From Bacteroidales bacterium (GTDB lineage: Bacteria; Bacteroidota; Bacteroidia; Bacteroidales; UBA4417), in NCBI GenBank assembly GCA_016707785.1, contig JADJGZ010000032.1, positions 1 through 64,000 of the forward strand: DNA of 64,000 nucleotides, given 5' to 3'. Below, piece after piece: positions 17,001 to 25,100 of the stretch; the stretch's first letter is position 1; every line of letters starts with the position of its first letter. Under the pieces are notes generated by a model. It was not told the DNA's origin. It ran no database searches and saw nothing but the letters and a program-made list of their open reading frames with translations. The translations under genes were made by a program, and so were the position numbers.

Positions 17001-18588
17001 CTGGATCATGGAAGGCCAGGTTGGTAATCCTTTACCATCAGCCAAATTCAAATGGGATCCTTTGTTAACTGATTATAGCAGCAGTCTCACCAGCTCATGG
17101 TTAGATGCTACTACCATCAACACAAGCACTCCTTATAAGATTTGGATGGACTTTGATCTGAAACTTGACGACCGTACCGCTTCAACCAATGAAAAACTTG
17201 CTGTTGAAGTTTATAACGGATCAAGCTGGATTACAGTAGCTGAAATTGCCAACAATGGTGATTTTGACTGGACATTACAGCACATCAATATCTCTAACCA
17301 GTCAAAGGATAGGGTATTCCGCGTTCGTTTCACCGCAATGGGCGAAAGTTCAGGAGATATCTTCTACTGGTATGTTGATAACGTTCATATCTATGCAGGT
17401 TACGAATTCAATCCTCCTATCAACCTCGTTACATCTAAAGAAGGTGCTCCACAGAACGACATTAAACTCGTTTGGGGTGCTCCAGCCGGTGGTGGAACTA
17501 TCATGACTTATGTAATTGATGACAACTCAGCTGAAAACGGTTGGGCTATCAACCCAGGTTATGATTCATGGTTAGGTAATGAATTCGCAGTTAGCGAAAG
17601 TGGTGTTCTTCAGTCATTCGACCTCTACTGGCAGGCTAACCCAGCTGGTGGAACAGAATCTATGACCATCGATATCTTTGACGCCAGCCAGACATTGGTT
17701 GGAACATCTGATGCTTTTGTTCCTACTCCTGACAACTGGCAGACTGTTGCCGTTCCTGATGTAGAATTCAATGGTACATTCTATGCTATGGTTCATTGGA
17801 ATATGTTAGCTGGCAATAGCCACTACCTTGGTTCAGATGAAGATGGTCCAAATGCTGCCAATAACTACGGATGGTACTATGACGGAGCCGCTTGGGCTCA
17901 CCTGTCAGACTTCGGTTATGCTCCAAACGTATTCTTGTTACGTGCTAAGGCTCTCGTAGGTGGAGACAAATCAGTTGCTGCTTTTGGACCAGTTTCCAGC
18001 AACAACGGTACTCCAAGTACTACTCTTGCCAATGCAGTTGTTAAATCAGACCGCAGCAGCAGCGCCGGTGTACCGGTTAGCAGCAGTGCTGTATTCCAAG
18101 GCGACAACAGCGAAGACCTAACAGGATACAATGTATATCGTTGGGCTTATACCGATCCTATCCCTGGTCAGTACACAACTCTGGGCGACACCACAATGAT
18201 CGCTACAGTTACTGCTACTGAGTACCTGGATATGAACCTGTTTAACAATTGCTACTACTACTATGTAACTGCAGTTTACACTGAAGGTGAATCAATTCCG
18301 TCAAATACTGACTACGAATGTCTCACTGTAGGCGTTAACAACATAGAAAATAGTGAAGTTAAACTGTATCCTAACCCAGCTACCACTGTTGTAAACATTG
18401 ACCTGGTTAAGGGTGTTCGCACACTTACTATTTACAACGCTCTTGGTGCAGTTGTTGCTGAAAAGAACATTACACGTGAATCTACCGTGTCAATCGTTAC
18501 TTCCAACTACGCAGCAGGTGCTTATAGCGTGAAGTTCACCACTGAAAACGGTGATACTTTCAGCCGTAAGTTCGTTGTTACCAAATAA
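11038..18588 (+). CDS. Giant multidomain T9SS-exported cell-surface protein
   Basis: A 2516-residue protein. The signal peptide ends near SSFGQ. By eye, the domains are: an N-terminal beta-sandwich; a carboxypeptidase-regulatory-like domain at about 330-416 (GSLEGYVTNSFGVPVPSATV); Ig/fibronectin-like units; a GEVED domain at about 656-791 ending YGEVEDYTV; a second regulatory-like domain at about 861-937 (GSITGTVTDCVSGAPIAGV); a choice-of-anchor-J/MAM-like lectin fold at about 1368-1527 (EDFESGVFPPAGW to AIDDVEVS); a beta-propeller-like stretch at about 1650-1880; a second anchor-like fold at about 1967-2121; and a T9SS type A sorting domain at about 2443-2516 (LYPNPATTVV, YAAGAYSVKF). No enzymatic site is evident, so adhesion or a surface layer is more likely. 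Codons look strongly biased to GGT, GTT, GCT and CGT/CGC compared with neighbours, hinting at high expression. A strong terminator follows. Confidence 0.92.
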   Translation: MKKLLTVLFLVVIASWSSFGQVSAYGFGQGTAAYTPVTGGTVLGTSSVDDTSYPNQPIGFTFIYNGISYTAFSVNCNGFLAMGTTISSSYTAISSGTSNNIVAGLNGDLQGVVGTGELRYETIGTAPNRVLVVQWTNFRHYAGSGNYNFQIRLEETTNRIVVHYGSFTEPSSYTQQVGLRGAANSDYNNRTTSSNWNATTAGTANNASCTLSSSVYPASGQYFYWAMLPPAAPVYSSPASGALAVVPTASLTWTAGTGGGPTSSYLVYFGTDNPPTNIANGVSQTAAFYDPTPDMAFNTTYYWQIVAVNGIGNSSSTSPIMSFKTTAGFGSLEGYVTNSFGVPVPSATVGAIGTNTYSTTSGANGFYQFPVGGVAADTYTVGGQKTGYNTVTYPGVVVTVGNVTGQNIALPQPSMTVLPNPNNISLNPNGMLDHPFTVTNAGTGLLTWTATIGAGATGWFSMPSTTGTVNPSTQGNVSAVFNATGLAVGTLKSTTVTFTSSPDVGTITIPVNMVVAGEALNPVTNLTGTLTNSLTGDVSLTWDCTPSTGFLYYAVKRNGVQIAIVPSATNFSEVLPAYGNYTYCVSAVYTVSPTAEECVDIEWPNPTMTWTPTSLVETVWTGTSEPVGLTIGNTGEGTLMFEFPDYTDHSGDAPMAYCTATSTACDEFIGRVQVGAIDKSSGCTNYASYTAESTDIVLNEATAVTVTNGGNAYSTDNVYIWIDYNHNDTFDASELTTLATQGGGSSFTGNILAPLTAMTGATTMRVRMSYNTAANACGSQTYGEVEDYTVVLKAPSFVTQVAPATGTVAAGNEVDVVATFSATGPLFSPAGTYNVNLALHSNDLANASVMIPCTMIVTVPGSITGTVTDCVSGAPIAGVMVTAGSFSTMTDGDGVYTFLVDAGTYNMEFEQIGYQVVTVTGTVVTSGAVTTVNAQLCEQPYAPACASASVNPEDTQATVTWCVPAGPYELLYDDGTAENFTAFQLPGNMNAVKFTPKGYPATVVGGKFFVGDGAFPVGGNIMNAPFTVAVFAADGTNGLPGTLVDSLPATVTNYGWVEVTGLNANIASGDFYIAMIQRSMSPDCAPIGVDASLPKAYKSYTRNVTGNEPWVLSPYQDMMMHAIVSSPIGGDDDNAIASTKVLIPGKVKGMISLHQPSAVPGVEVATAMTTAPTGYETDAVHHYKLYRISNFDPNAQPSTGTFTLLSDALTATTYIESGNQWSALPEGWYAYGIKAVYPNGQESAFVYTNIIPHKLFADVTVNVKLICGMVAGEGAVVKFTGSDYPYAVLTQTVPASGTVVFDNMIEGHYEMMVTKGGYTPYIVNYNITGDRTIEVIMEDMRYKPRNLFVDNRTLIATWDEPLAIAITEDFESGVFPPAGWQATTQGSVGWYATTDGSSGYFSIPSHTTYVVANDDEGGSANNGCCDYLITPSMDLTNAPSFTLKFASFYNGDYGQMAYVEMSTDAGATWTPIYTCSPGASWTDVEVDLSAYSGASGLASVWFAFHADDAGQWASGWAIDDVEVSSGGLNFTKYGVFLDGAYVGWTPPTQRTWTYDPTTINYGQTYVAGVAALYCSGWSDLDTYTFTARFLYPPRNLQATENQSAVILTWQAPLSGDYAVSGSIPRTEMPNPNAEYSPMVTQRTGSDNTDAVWDVLLTFPTTSAGKAGVATDGNFIYTTIWSGGGFQSYDLSGNYVEDFSIAGVNSIRDLAFNTDNNHFYGSPNSGTLYEMDFTNKILVGSVSTGVAGIRHIAYDPTLDGGNGGFFAGGWSDDSKIKLDGTVIETTPGFAAQGLTGVYGNAYDFGTAGGPFIWYFDQGGNGLDIWQYDITAGAFTGFVQDASTVPGAAGAIAGGLEYSTVAVPGHAILLGLAQLDIVFEYDMGGAAPPPPTAGDLVRYNLYRDSDFTTPVAEIPATELEYWDMDLTPGVYCYDITAVYDLTDFGFPGQFDESLPEGTACAEVHYGFPLPFVEDWTAGVFELNLWTPGENWIMEGQVGNPLPSAKFKWDPLLTDYSSSLTSSWLDATTINTSTPYKIWMDFDLKLDDRTASTNEKLAVEVYNGSSWITVAEIANNGDFDWTLQHINISNQSKDRVFRVRFTAMGESSGDIFYWYVDNVHIYAGYEFNPPINLVTSKEGAPQNDIKLVWGAPAGGGTIMTYVIDDNSAENGWAINPGYDSWLGNEFAVSESGVLQSFDLYWQANPAGGTESMTIDIFDASQTLVGTSDAFVPTPDNWQTVAVPDVEFNGTFYAMVHWNMLAGNSHYLGSDEDGPNAANNYGWYYDGAAWAHLSDFGYAPNVFLLRAKALVGGDKSVAAFGPVSSNNGTPSTTLANAVVKSDRSSSAGVPVSSSAVFQGDNSEDLTGYNVYRWAYTDPIPGQYTTLGDTTMIATVTATEYLDMNLFNNCYYYYVTAVYTEGESIPSNTDYECLTVGVNNIENSEVKLYPNPATTVVNIDLVKGVRTLTIYNALGAVVAEKNITRESTVSIVTSNYAAGAYSVKFTTENGDTFSRKFVVTK

Positions 18589-18610
18589 TCCTGTAAAGGA
18601 ATATTGAAAA

Positions 18611-18639
18611 GAGGGCTCCAATGGAGCCCTCTTTTTTTT
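18611..18639 (+). terminator. Intrinsic terminator after the giant T9SS gene
   Basis: A perfect 9-bp GC-rich stem, GAGGGCTCC/GGAGCCCTC, with a 3-nt loop is followed by eight T, starting 22 bp after the stop codon. Confidence 0.93.
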
Positions 18640-18725
18640 ACATTTCATTTATTGTGTTATGGATTCTTTTCATTAATTATCTTCTTGCCGGTTCTCTTCT
18701 TACTTTTCATTTCTATTGAAAAAGC

Positions 18726-18733
18726 TACCTTTG
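18726..18733 (+). promoter_or_regulatory. -7 box directly before the ABC-F gene
   Basis: TACCTTTG matches TAnnTTTG and ends 4 bp before the ATG at 18738. If it is used, the transcript would start at or very near the start codon (leaderless or nearly so). Confidence 0.4.
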
Positions 18734-18737
18734 TACC

Positions 18738-20693
18738 ATGATCTCAATCAATAATCTTTCTGTTCATTTTACCGGGGATTACCTCTTCGAAAATGTTTCA
18801 TTTCTAATCAATGATCGTGACCGCATTGGGTTAGTTGGAAGAAATGGTACAGGAAAAACTACTTTACTTAAAGTTCTTTGTGGGGAAATGGAACCTGAAA
18901 CCGGAACCATCGCAAGCCCATCTGGCAATACTGTTGGTTACCTGCCACAAGAAATGGCATCCGGAAGTAAGCTGTCAGTCATAGAAGAAACAATGACTGC
19001 TTTTGAAGAAGCTTTAAAACTGCAGGATCAAATTACAAATTATACCGCTGAACTGGCTGAGCGGACTGATTATCATTCTGAATCCTATGAAAAATTACTG
19101 CATCGTTTTAATGATGTAAATGATAGGTTCCACCTGATTGGTGGTCATATGATGCAGGAAGGTGCTGAAAAGGTTTTGAAAGGATTAGGTTTTGAACCCG
19201 AGGATTTTAACCGTCCAATGAGTACTTTCAGCGGTGGTTGGCAGATGAGGGTTGAGCTGGCTAAGATTTTACTTAGAAGTCCGGACGTTATTCTTCTTGA
19301 TGAGCCTACCAACCACCTGGATATTGAATCCATTCAATGGCTTGAAGACTTTCTGATTAATTACCGAGGAGCAGTTGTCTTGGTTTCACATGATAGAACT
19401 TTCCTTGATAATGTTACTACAAGGACGGTTGAGATTATGAATGCAAGGATTTATGATTACAAAGCCGGATACTCTGAATATGTGGAGTTGAGAGCAGGGC
19501 AAATGGAGCAACAAAAAGCTGCTTTTGATAATCAGCAAAGTCAGATTGCGCAAATTGAACGTTTTATTGATCGTTTCAGATATAAATCCACTAAGGCCCG
19601 GCAGGTTCAATCCAGGGTGAAGTTGCTGGAGAAAATGGATAGAGTTGAAGTTGATGACATTGATAGTTCAGCCATTCACTTTGTCTTTCCACCGGCCCCC
19701 AGGTCCGGAAAAGTTGTAATTGAAGCCAGGCAATTGTCAAAAAAATATGGCGAGAAACAAGTTCTGAAAAATCTGGAGTATATTATCGAGCAAGGTGATT
19801 TTGTAGCTTTTGTTGGAAGGAATGGAGAAGGTAAAACTACCTTGGCCCGGATTATTATAGGGAACCTTGATCACGAAGGTATCTGCAGGCTTGGACACAA
19901 TGTTGTTATTGGGTATTATGCTCAAAACCAGGCAGAGTTACTGGACCCGGAAAAGACCGTTTTTCAGACAATAGATGATGTGGCCGTTGGAGATATGCGG
20001 CCAAAAGTCAGGGCTATTCTGGGAAGTTTTCTTTTCGGTTCGGAAGCCATTGATAAAAAAGTTAAGGTTTTATCGGGCGGTGAAAAAGCCCGCCTTGCTC
20101 TTGCGCGATTACTGCTTAAACCGGTTAATCTACTGGTATTGGATGAGCCTACTAACCATCTTGATATGATCAGTAAGGATATCCTGAAAAATGCATTGTT
20201 AAAATTCGATGGAACATTGATCGTAGTTTCTCATGACAGGGATTTTCTTCAAGGATTAACCGATAAGGTATTTGAATTTAAAAATAAAGGGATAAAAGTC
20301 TGGCTGGGAGATGTGTTTGACTTCCTTCAGGCAAGAAAATTAGCCAGTTTGAAAGAGCTGGAAGCCCGCAAACTTGCTGCAAGGCCTTTAGAGGGTGATA
20401 GTGCATCTTCTGATAATAAGTTGAATTATGAGCGCAGGAAGCAGCAGGATAAAGAAGTTCGTAAGGTTGCATCAAAGGTTGAAAAAGTAGAATCTGAAAT
20501 TTCGAATATAGAGTCTGAAATCAAAAAGCATGACCTTTTATTAGCAGATCCGGAGAGTCATATAAATGCTTTGAAATCTTCCATACTCTATAAGGAATAC
20601 CAGGAATTAAAGTCACGACTGGAAGGGAAGATGGAAGAATGGGCTTCACTCCATGATGAAATGGAATTGCTTAAAAAAAGCCAGGAAGGTTAA
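18738..20693 (+). CDS. ABC-F family ATP-binding cassette protein
   Basis: A 651-residue soluble protein with two ABC ATPase domains in tandem and no membrane segments, the hallmark of the ABC-F class that acts on ribosomes. Domain 1 has Walker A GRNGTGKTT, signature FSGGWQMR and Walker B ILLDEPTNHLD. An ABC-F linker of charged helices follows at about 240-320, containing RFRYKSTKARQVQSR. Domain 2 has GRNGEGKTT, LSGGEKAR and LVLDEPTNHLD. A C-terminal coiled coil (about 555-645, rich in K and E) suggests the Uup or YheS subgroup rather than EttA. Such proteins rescue or tune translation, and some give antibiotic resistance; nothing here points to resistance. It is convergent with the prenyl synthase gene, 34 bp apart. 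Confidence 0.95.
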   Translation: MISINNLSVHFTGDYLFENVSFLINDRDRIGLVGRNGTGKTTLLKVLCGEMEPETGTIASPSGNTVGYLPQEMASGSKLSVIEETMTAFEEALKLQDQITNYTAELAERTDYHSESYEKLLHRFNDVNDRFHLIGGHMMQEGAEKVLKGLGFEPEDFNRPMSTFSGGWQMRVELAKILLRSPDVILLDEPTNHLDIESIQWLEDFLINYRGAVVLVSHDRTFLDNVTTRTVEIMNARIYDYKAGYSEYVELRAGQMEQQKAAFDNQQSQIAQIERFIDRFRYKSTKARQVQSRVKLLEKMDRVEVDDIDSSAIHFVFPPAPRSGKVVIEARQLSKKYGEKQVLKNLEYIIEQGDFVAFVGRNGEGKTTLARIIIGNLDHEGICRLGHNVVIGYYAQNQAELLDPEKTVFQTIDDVAVGDMRPKVRAILGSFLFGSEAIDKKVKVLSGGEKARLALARLLLKPVNLLVLDEPTNHLDMISKDILKNALLKFDGTLIVVSHDRDFLQGLTDKVFEFKNKGIKVWLGDVFDFLQARKLASLKELEARKLAARPLEGDSASSDNKLNYERRKQQDKEVRKVASKVEKVESEISNIESEIKKHDLLLADPESHINALKSSILYKEYQELKSRLEGKMEEWASLHDEMELLKKSQEG

Positions 20694-20727
20694 TATGTTT
20701 CAGTAGTGAAGGGTGAATATGTAGTAT

Positions 20728-21702
20728 TTAATATTCCCTATCCATCAAGGCTGCACAATAAGTCAGCAGTGTTGTTGTGTTTTCGGGTGCCAGACCCTGA
20801 ATCTGCATGGATTTTAGTGCTTTTTCCCAATATGAATTGATTTCATCCCTTGTATACTGGTAGATATTCAATTCATTAAATATTTCTTTTACCAGGCTCA
20901 CTTTCTCAGCATCAGCGAGGTCAGAAGATTGATAAAGATTCTGAAGTTCAATGGCTTTCTGAGCAGAAGATAGTTGCAGAGCTTTTAATATGAGAAAGGT
21001 TTTCTTGCCAGAAATGATATCGCCCCCACATTGCTTTCCGAATTTATCCTCTTTAGCATAAACATCCAGAAGGTCATCCATCAATTGGAAAGCAAGCCCG
21101 ATATTAATCCCAAAACCATAAAGCTTGTTTGCCTGATCCGGATCAGCTCCGCCTATTATTGCACCGGTTTTAAGGCTAGCAGCCAGTAATACTGCAGTCT
21201 TCAGCCTTATCATTTCAATATATTCATGAAGACTTACATTAGTGCGGGACTCAAAGTTCATGTCATATTGTTGCCCTTCACACACTTCGATTGCAGTGGC
21301 ATTGAGAAGGCCGAGCAAAATAGGACTGACATCATTACGGGATTTCAGCATGTATTGATTAGCCAGGGCAAACATTGTATCCCCTGAGAGGATTGCGATA
21401 TTGGCATTCCATTTCTTATAGACCGTTTCTTTACCCCTGCGAAGAGGGGCCTGGTCCATCAAGTCATCATGTAAAAGTGTAAAGTTGTGAAAGAGTTCAA
21501 TGCTTATGGCTGCATTTAATGCTTCATCAGGATTACCTCCAAAAAGGTCGCAAGCGGCGAGAACCAGAAGAGGCCTGAGCCTTTTACCACCCAATTTAAG
21601 GGTGTAGTCAACAGGTTCGTATAATTCGATGGGTGCAGATGGGAAATTCAGCTCATCAAAAGCCCTGCTGATCTTTGATTGTAAGGATTCAATTGAATGC
21701 AT
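20728..21702 (-). CDS. Polyprenyl diphosphate synthase (trans-isoprenyl, probably short chain)
   Basis: A 324-residue trans-isoprenyl diphosphate synthase, condensing isopentenyl diphosphate with an allylic diphosphate. GGKRLRP (38-44), the first Asp-rich motif DDLMD (79-83) with RRG after it, the KT pair at 168-169 and the second motif DDLLD (209-213) are all present. An aromatic residue (Phe74) sits five positions before the first Asp motif, as in enzymes that stop at C15-C20, so a farnesyl or geranylgeranyl product is likely; longer chains are not excluded. The ATG at 21702 is preferred over a TTG 12 bp upstream that overlaps the previous stop. It lies 8 bp after the thymidylyltransferase gene and is probably cotranscribed with it. 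Confidence 0.92.
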   Translation of the reverse strand: MHSIESLQSKISRAFDELNFPSAPIELYEPVDYTLKLGGKRLRPLLVLAACDLFGGNPDEALNAAISIELFHNFTLLHDDLMDQAPLRRGKETVYKKWNANIAILSGDTMFALANQYMLKSRNDVSPILLGLLNATAIEVCEGQQYDMNFESRTNVSLHEYIEMIRLKTAVLLAASLKTGAIIGGADPDQANKLYGFGINIGLAFQLMDDLLDVYAKEDKFGKQCGGDIISGKKTFLILKALQLSSAQKAIELQNLYQSSDLADAEKVSLVKEIFNELNIYQYTRDEINSYWEKALKSMQIQGLAPENTTTLLTYCAALMDREY

Positions 21703-21710
21703 AAAGAGGA

Positions 21711-22577
21711 TCAATCAATATCTGGCAGGTTAAGAAGGTAAGTTCCATAGCCACTTTTGATTAGGGGTTGGGCTATGATTTCAAGTTGGTTTCTGTTGAT
21801 GAACCCCATCCGATAGGCCACTTCTTCGATACAGCCAATTTTCAGGCCTTGCCGCTCTTCAATTACCTGAACAAATTGAGATGCCTGCAGTAAGGATGCG
21901 AAAGTTCCTGTATCCAGCCAGGCTGTGCCCCTGCTTAGAATACCCACTTTGAGTTTTCCCTGTTCGAGATAATACTTATTTACATCGGTAATTTCATATT
22001 CACCCCGGGCACTGGGCTTAATATTGCTTGCTACATCAACTACAGAATTATCATAAAAATATAAACCAGGCACCGCATAATTAGATTTAGGTTTCGCCGG
22101 TTTTTCCTCAATGGAAATAGCTTTTTTTGCTTCATCAAACTCAACAACTCCATATCGTTCAGGATCTGAAACATGGTAGGCAAATACAACACCTCCATCG
22201 GGATCATTGCATTCGGACAATAACTTCTGGATGCCGGTACCATAAAAGATATTATCCCCCAGGATCAAAGAAGCTTTATCATTTCCAATGAAGTCTTTCC
22301 CTATTACAAATGCCTGGGCTAGTCCATTCGGTTGATGCTGCACAGCATAATGAATTGAACAGCCAAGACTGCTGCCATCTCCCAAAAGCCGTTCAAAACC
22401 AGGGAGGTCATGTGGCGTACTGATGATCAATACATCCCTGATTCCTGCCATCATAAGCACGGATAATGGGTAATAAATCATGGGTTTATCATAGATGGGC
22501 ATCATCTGCTTGCTCATAGCAAGTGTAAGAGGGTGAAGACGGGTGCCAGAGCCACCGGCTAGAATGATTCCTTTCAT
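21711..22577 (-). CDS. rmlA: Glucose-1-phosphate thymidylyltransferase
   Basis: A 288-residue nucleotidyltransferase making dTDP-glucose from glucose-1-phosphate and dTTP, the first step to dTDP-rhamnose and other surface sugars. The signature GGSGTRLHPLT is at residues 8-18, followed by KQMMPIYDKPMIYYPLSVLM, the metal site LGDNIFYG, and EEKPAKPKSNYAVPGLYFYD. Length matches the family (286-300). The start at 22577 places the motif at the usual distance from the N-terminus; the longer frame to 22637 adds nothing family-like. rmlB, rmlC and rmlD are not in the window. It sits between the MMPL exporter and the prenyl synthase on the same strand. Confidence 0.96.
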   Translation of the reverse strand: MKGIILAGGSGTRLHPLTLAMSKQMMPIYDKPMIYYPLSVLMMAGIRDVLIISTPHDLPGFERLLGDGSSLGCSIHYAVQHQPNGLAQAFVIGKDFIGNDKASLILGDNIFYGTGIQKLLSECNDPDGGVVFAYHVSDPERYGVVEFDEAKKAISIEEKPAKPKSNYAVPGLYFYDNSVVDVASNIKPSARGEYEITDVNKYYLEQGKLKVGILSRGTAWLDTGTFASLLQASQFVQVIEERQGLKIGCIEEVAYRMGFINRNQLEIIAQPLIKSGYGTYLLNLPDID

Positions 22578-22639
22578 GGTTTTCAGATTATAATGATCAA
22601 ATGAATGCTTCTTAGTCGTAAAGATAAGAAATATCAATG

Positions 22640-25021
22640 CTATTGAGCTGTTTGTTCAGCATTGTTATTATTCTCGTCACCATCGTAGATTTCGATTAAG
22701 GGCTCAGATTTAAAAGCTTTGGTAACCAGGCGCTTATCCAGGGAGAGTAATAATGACGGCAATACTACCATGTTAAAAAACATGGCAATAAATAAGGTGG
22801 TTGAAATTAATATCCCCAATGCTTGTGTTCCACCAAATTCTGATACGATAAATACACTAAAGCCAAGAACGAGTACAATAGATGTGTAGATCATGCTAAA
22901 ACCTGCTTCTCTAAGGGCATTCAGCGCTGACTTCTTAATATCATTTCCTGTTTTCTTCAACTCATGCCGGTATCTCGACAAATACTGAATAGCGTTATCC
23001 ACAGAAATCCCTAAAGCAATGCTAAAAACAATAATTGTGGATGGTTTAATAGGTATTCCTGCGAAACCCATGATAGCTGCGGTAATAATAAGTGGGATTA
23101 TATTAGGCAACATAGAAACCACTATCATCCTGAAACTTGAGAACATTAATGCCATCAGGAGTGATATGAAAATGATTGCGATCAAAACGCTCTGAAACAG
23201 GTGGCTGATGAGAAATTCAGTACCCCTGACATGGACTACACTATTCCCTGTAACCACAACGTCATACTGAGCAGGATTAAAAATGCTGTCTACTTTTGGT
23301 CTGAGTTGCGACATAACCCTGTTCAATTCTTTGGTACCAACATCAGCCATCTGGAAACTGATCCTTGTTTTTTGCTGCAAGCTATCAATGAAAGAGTGCA
23401 TCACTTCTATTTTTCCTTCAGTTCGGGTTGGGAAATAAGATAGCACAAAATTCTTTTCCTGGGAGTTAGGTAAGGAATACCGATCAGGGTTGCCATTGAA
23501 GTAAGCCTGTTTTGCAAACTTTACAAGTTCTGCTATTGACAGCGGTTTTGAAAAGATTCCAAAAGCCATTACCGTGTCCTGTAATTCATCAATCTTTTGA
23601 ATCGTAGACAATTTCATGACACCTTTTTTCTTCCTGGTGTCAATGGAAATCTCAAAGGGCATTACACCGCCAAAATTCTTCTCAAAAAATTTAAGATCTA
23701 CATAGATTGGATCTGATTTTCGGAGGTCATCGACTACTTTACCTGAAGTCTTCATCTGCATTAAACCAACAATGCCAATCAACAGTAGAATACCTGCAAC
23801 GATATAAATGATTTTCCTCTTATACTGAACAAGATATAAGATATAATCAAGTATGCCGCCGAATATTTTGTTATCCAGGTGAGCCACATGTTTTTCCCCC
23901 GGAGGAGAAAGATAGCTGAAGATAATAGGTAAAAGTGTGATGCAGAGTACATATTCGAGCATTATACTAATCGCAGTGATAATACCAAATTCCCTTAAAA
24001 GCTGGTTAGAAACAAGGATGAACGCTGCAAATCCAATAGCAGTTGCAGTATTGACCATGAGTGATGCAAATCCAATGCGCTGTACCACCCTGGAGAGGGC
24101 TTTTGCCTGGTTTCCATGTGCCCGGAACTCCCAATGATACTTATTCAGGATATAAATGCAATTCTCTATGGCTATTATTACTGTAAGCGAAGGTATTACA
24201 CCAGTAAGGATGGTTATTTTAAATCCAAAAAGCGCGATCAGTCCAACAGCCCACAAAATACTGATAGTGACAACAATGAGAGAACTGACTACAACTTTAA
24301 AAGATCGGAAGAAGAGAAAAAGGATTAGGGTAGCAACACCAATAGAGAGAAAAATAAAGAGGATTAATTCATCCTTAATCTTCTCCATCATTTTGGAACG
24401 GATATAAGGTAGCCCGGAGATGTGGAGTTCATGACCGGTACTGGCTTTGTAGGCTAATGCATCATCATTGATTTTCTGAACAAGTACCTGCCTGCTTTTA
24501 TCATTCAGCCTCTTCTTATCGAGGGTGACAGCCATCAGGTAAGCGTGTGTTTCGGGATTATAAAGAAGTCCCTGGTAAAAACGGAGTCCCAGAATTTTTT
24601 CTTTAAGACTATCAGCTTCCGCCTGAGATGATAGCCGTTTTGTGACCAGGGGAAGAAATTCGAATTTACGCAGGCTATCATTTTTGATCACGCTGACAGC
24701 CCTGGTGATTGATGCTACTTCCTGTATTCCATCGGTTTTCTTAATTTTCTCCGATAGGTCGAACCAGGCATTCAATTCATTTACTTCGAACATCTTTGGA
24801 TTGATGACCCCAATCACAAGTACATTACCATCTTCCCCAAACTGTTTCCTGAAGTTCTCATATTCCTGGTATGCAGTATCAGAAACAGGTAACATCCTTG
24901 CATTGTCATATGACATTTTAACTGAAGTGGCTTTCCACCCCATAAAAATGGTAATGATAGCAATACCTGCAAGTATGGCAGGCCTGTTACGAAGAATGAT
25001 CCTCACGAGTGTTGTCCACAT
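22640..25021 (-). CDS. MMPL/RND-family membrane transporter
   Basis: A 793-residue inner-membrane protein with the two-halves plan of RND/MMPL exporters: one membrane span at about 12-28, a large extracytoplasmic loop (about 30-215), a cluster of about five spans (about 218-375), another span near 405-425, a second loop (about 430-620) and a final cluster of about five spans to 770. The second half carries ALGISVDNAIQYLSRYRHE and the first the related AIENCIYILNKYHWEF, the place where the family's proton-relay residues usually lie. MMPL-type exporters in Bacteroidota move lipids or hopanoids; the nearby prenyl synthase is compatible with a lipid substrate, but this is inference. No membrane-fusion or outer-membrane partner is adjacent. 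Confidence 0.9.
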   Translation of the reverse strand: MWTTLVRIILRNRPAILAGIAIITIFMGWKATSVKMSYDNARMLPVSDTAYQEYENFRKQFGEDGNVLVIGVINPKMFEVNELNAWFDLSEKIKKTDGIQEVASITRAVSVIKNDSLRKFEFLPLVTKRLSSQAEADSLKEKILGLRFYQGLLYNPETHAYLMAVTLDKKRLNDKSRQVLVQKINDDALAYKASTGHELHISGLPYIRSKMMEKIKDELILFIFLSIGVATLILFLFFRSFKVVVSSLIVVTISILWAVGLIALFGFKITILTGVIPSLTVIIAIENCIYILNKYHWEFRAHGNQAKALSRVVQRIGFASLMVNTATAIGFAAFILVSNQLLREFGIITAISIMLEYVLCITLLPIIFSYLSPPGEKHVAHLDNKIFGGILDYILYLVQYKRKIIYIVAGILLLIGIVGLMQMKTSGKVVDDLRKSDPIYVDLKFFEKNFGGVMPFEISIDTRKKKGVMKLSTIQKIDELQDTVMAFGIFSKPLSIAELVKFAKQAYFNGNPDRYSLPNSQEKNFVLSYFPTRTEGKIEVMHSFIDSLQQKTRISFQMADVGTKELNRVMSQLRPKVDSIFNPAQYDVVVTGNSVVHVRGTEFLISHLFQSVLIAIIFISLLMALMFSSFRMIVVSMLPNIIPLIITAAIMGFAGIPIKPSTIIVFSIALGISVDNAIQYLSRYRHELKKTGNDIKKSALNALREAGFSMIYTSIVLVLGFSVFIVSEFGGTQALGILISTTLFIAMFFNMVVLPSLLLSLDKRLVTKAFKSEPLIEIYDGDENNNNAEQTAQ

Positions 25022-25100
25022 ATTTCCCTAGTCTCGCGTCAATAAAAGAGGATTAAAGAAAGCCAATTTACGGATTTCTTTCAAACTTGTTCCAATAAAA

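Noticed and set aside
11075..18131. Numerous short frames on both strands inside the giant T9SS gene
   Set aside because: They are by-products of the repetitive, codon-biased sequence; only the 2516-codon frame has coherent domains.
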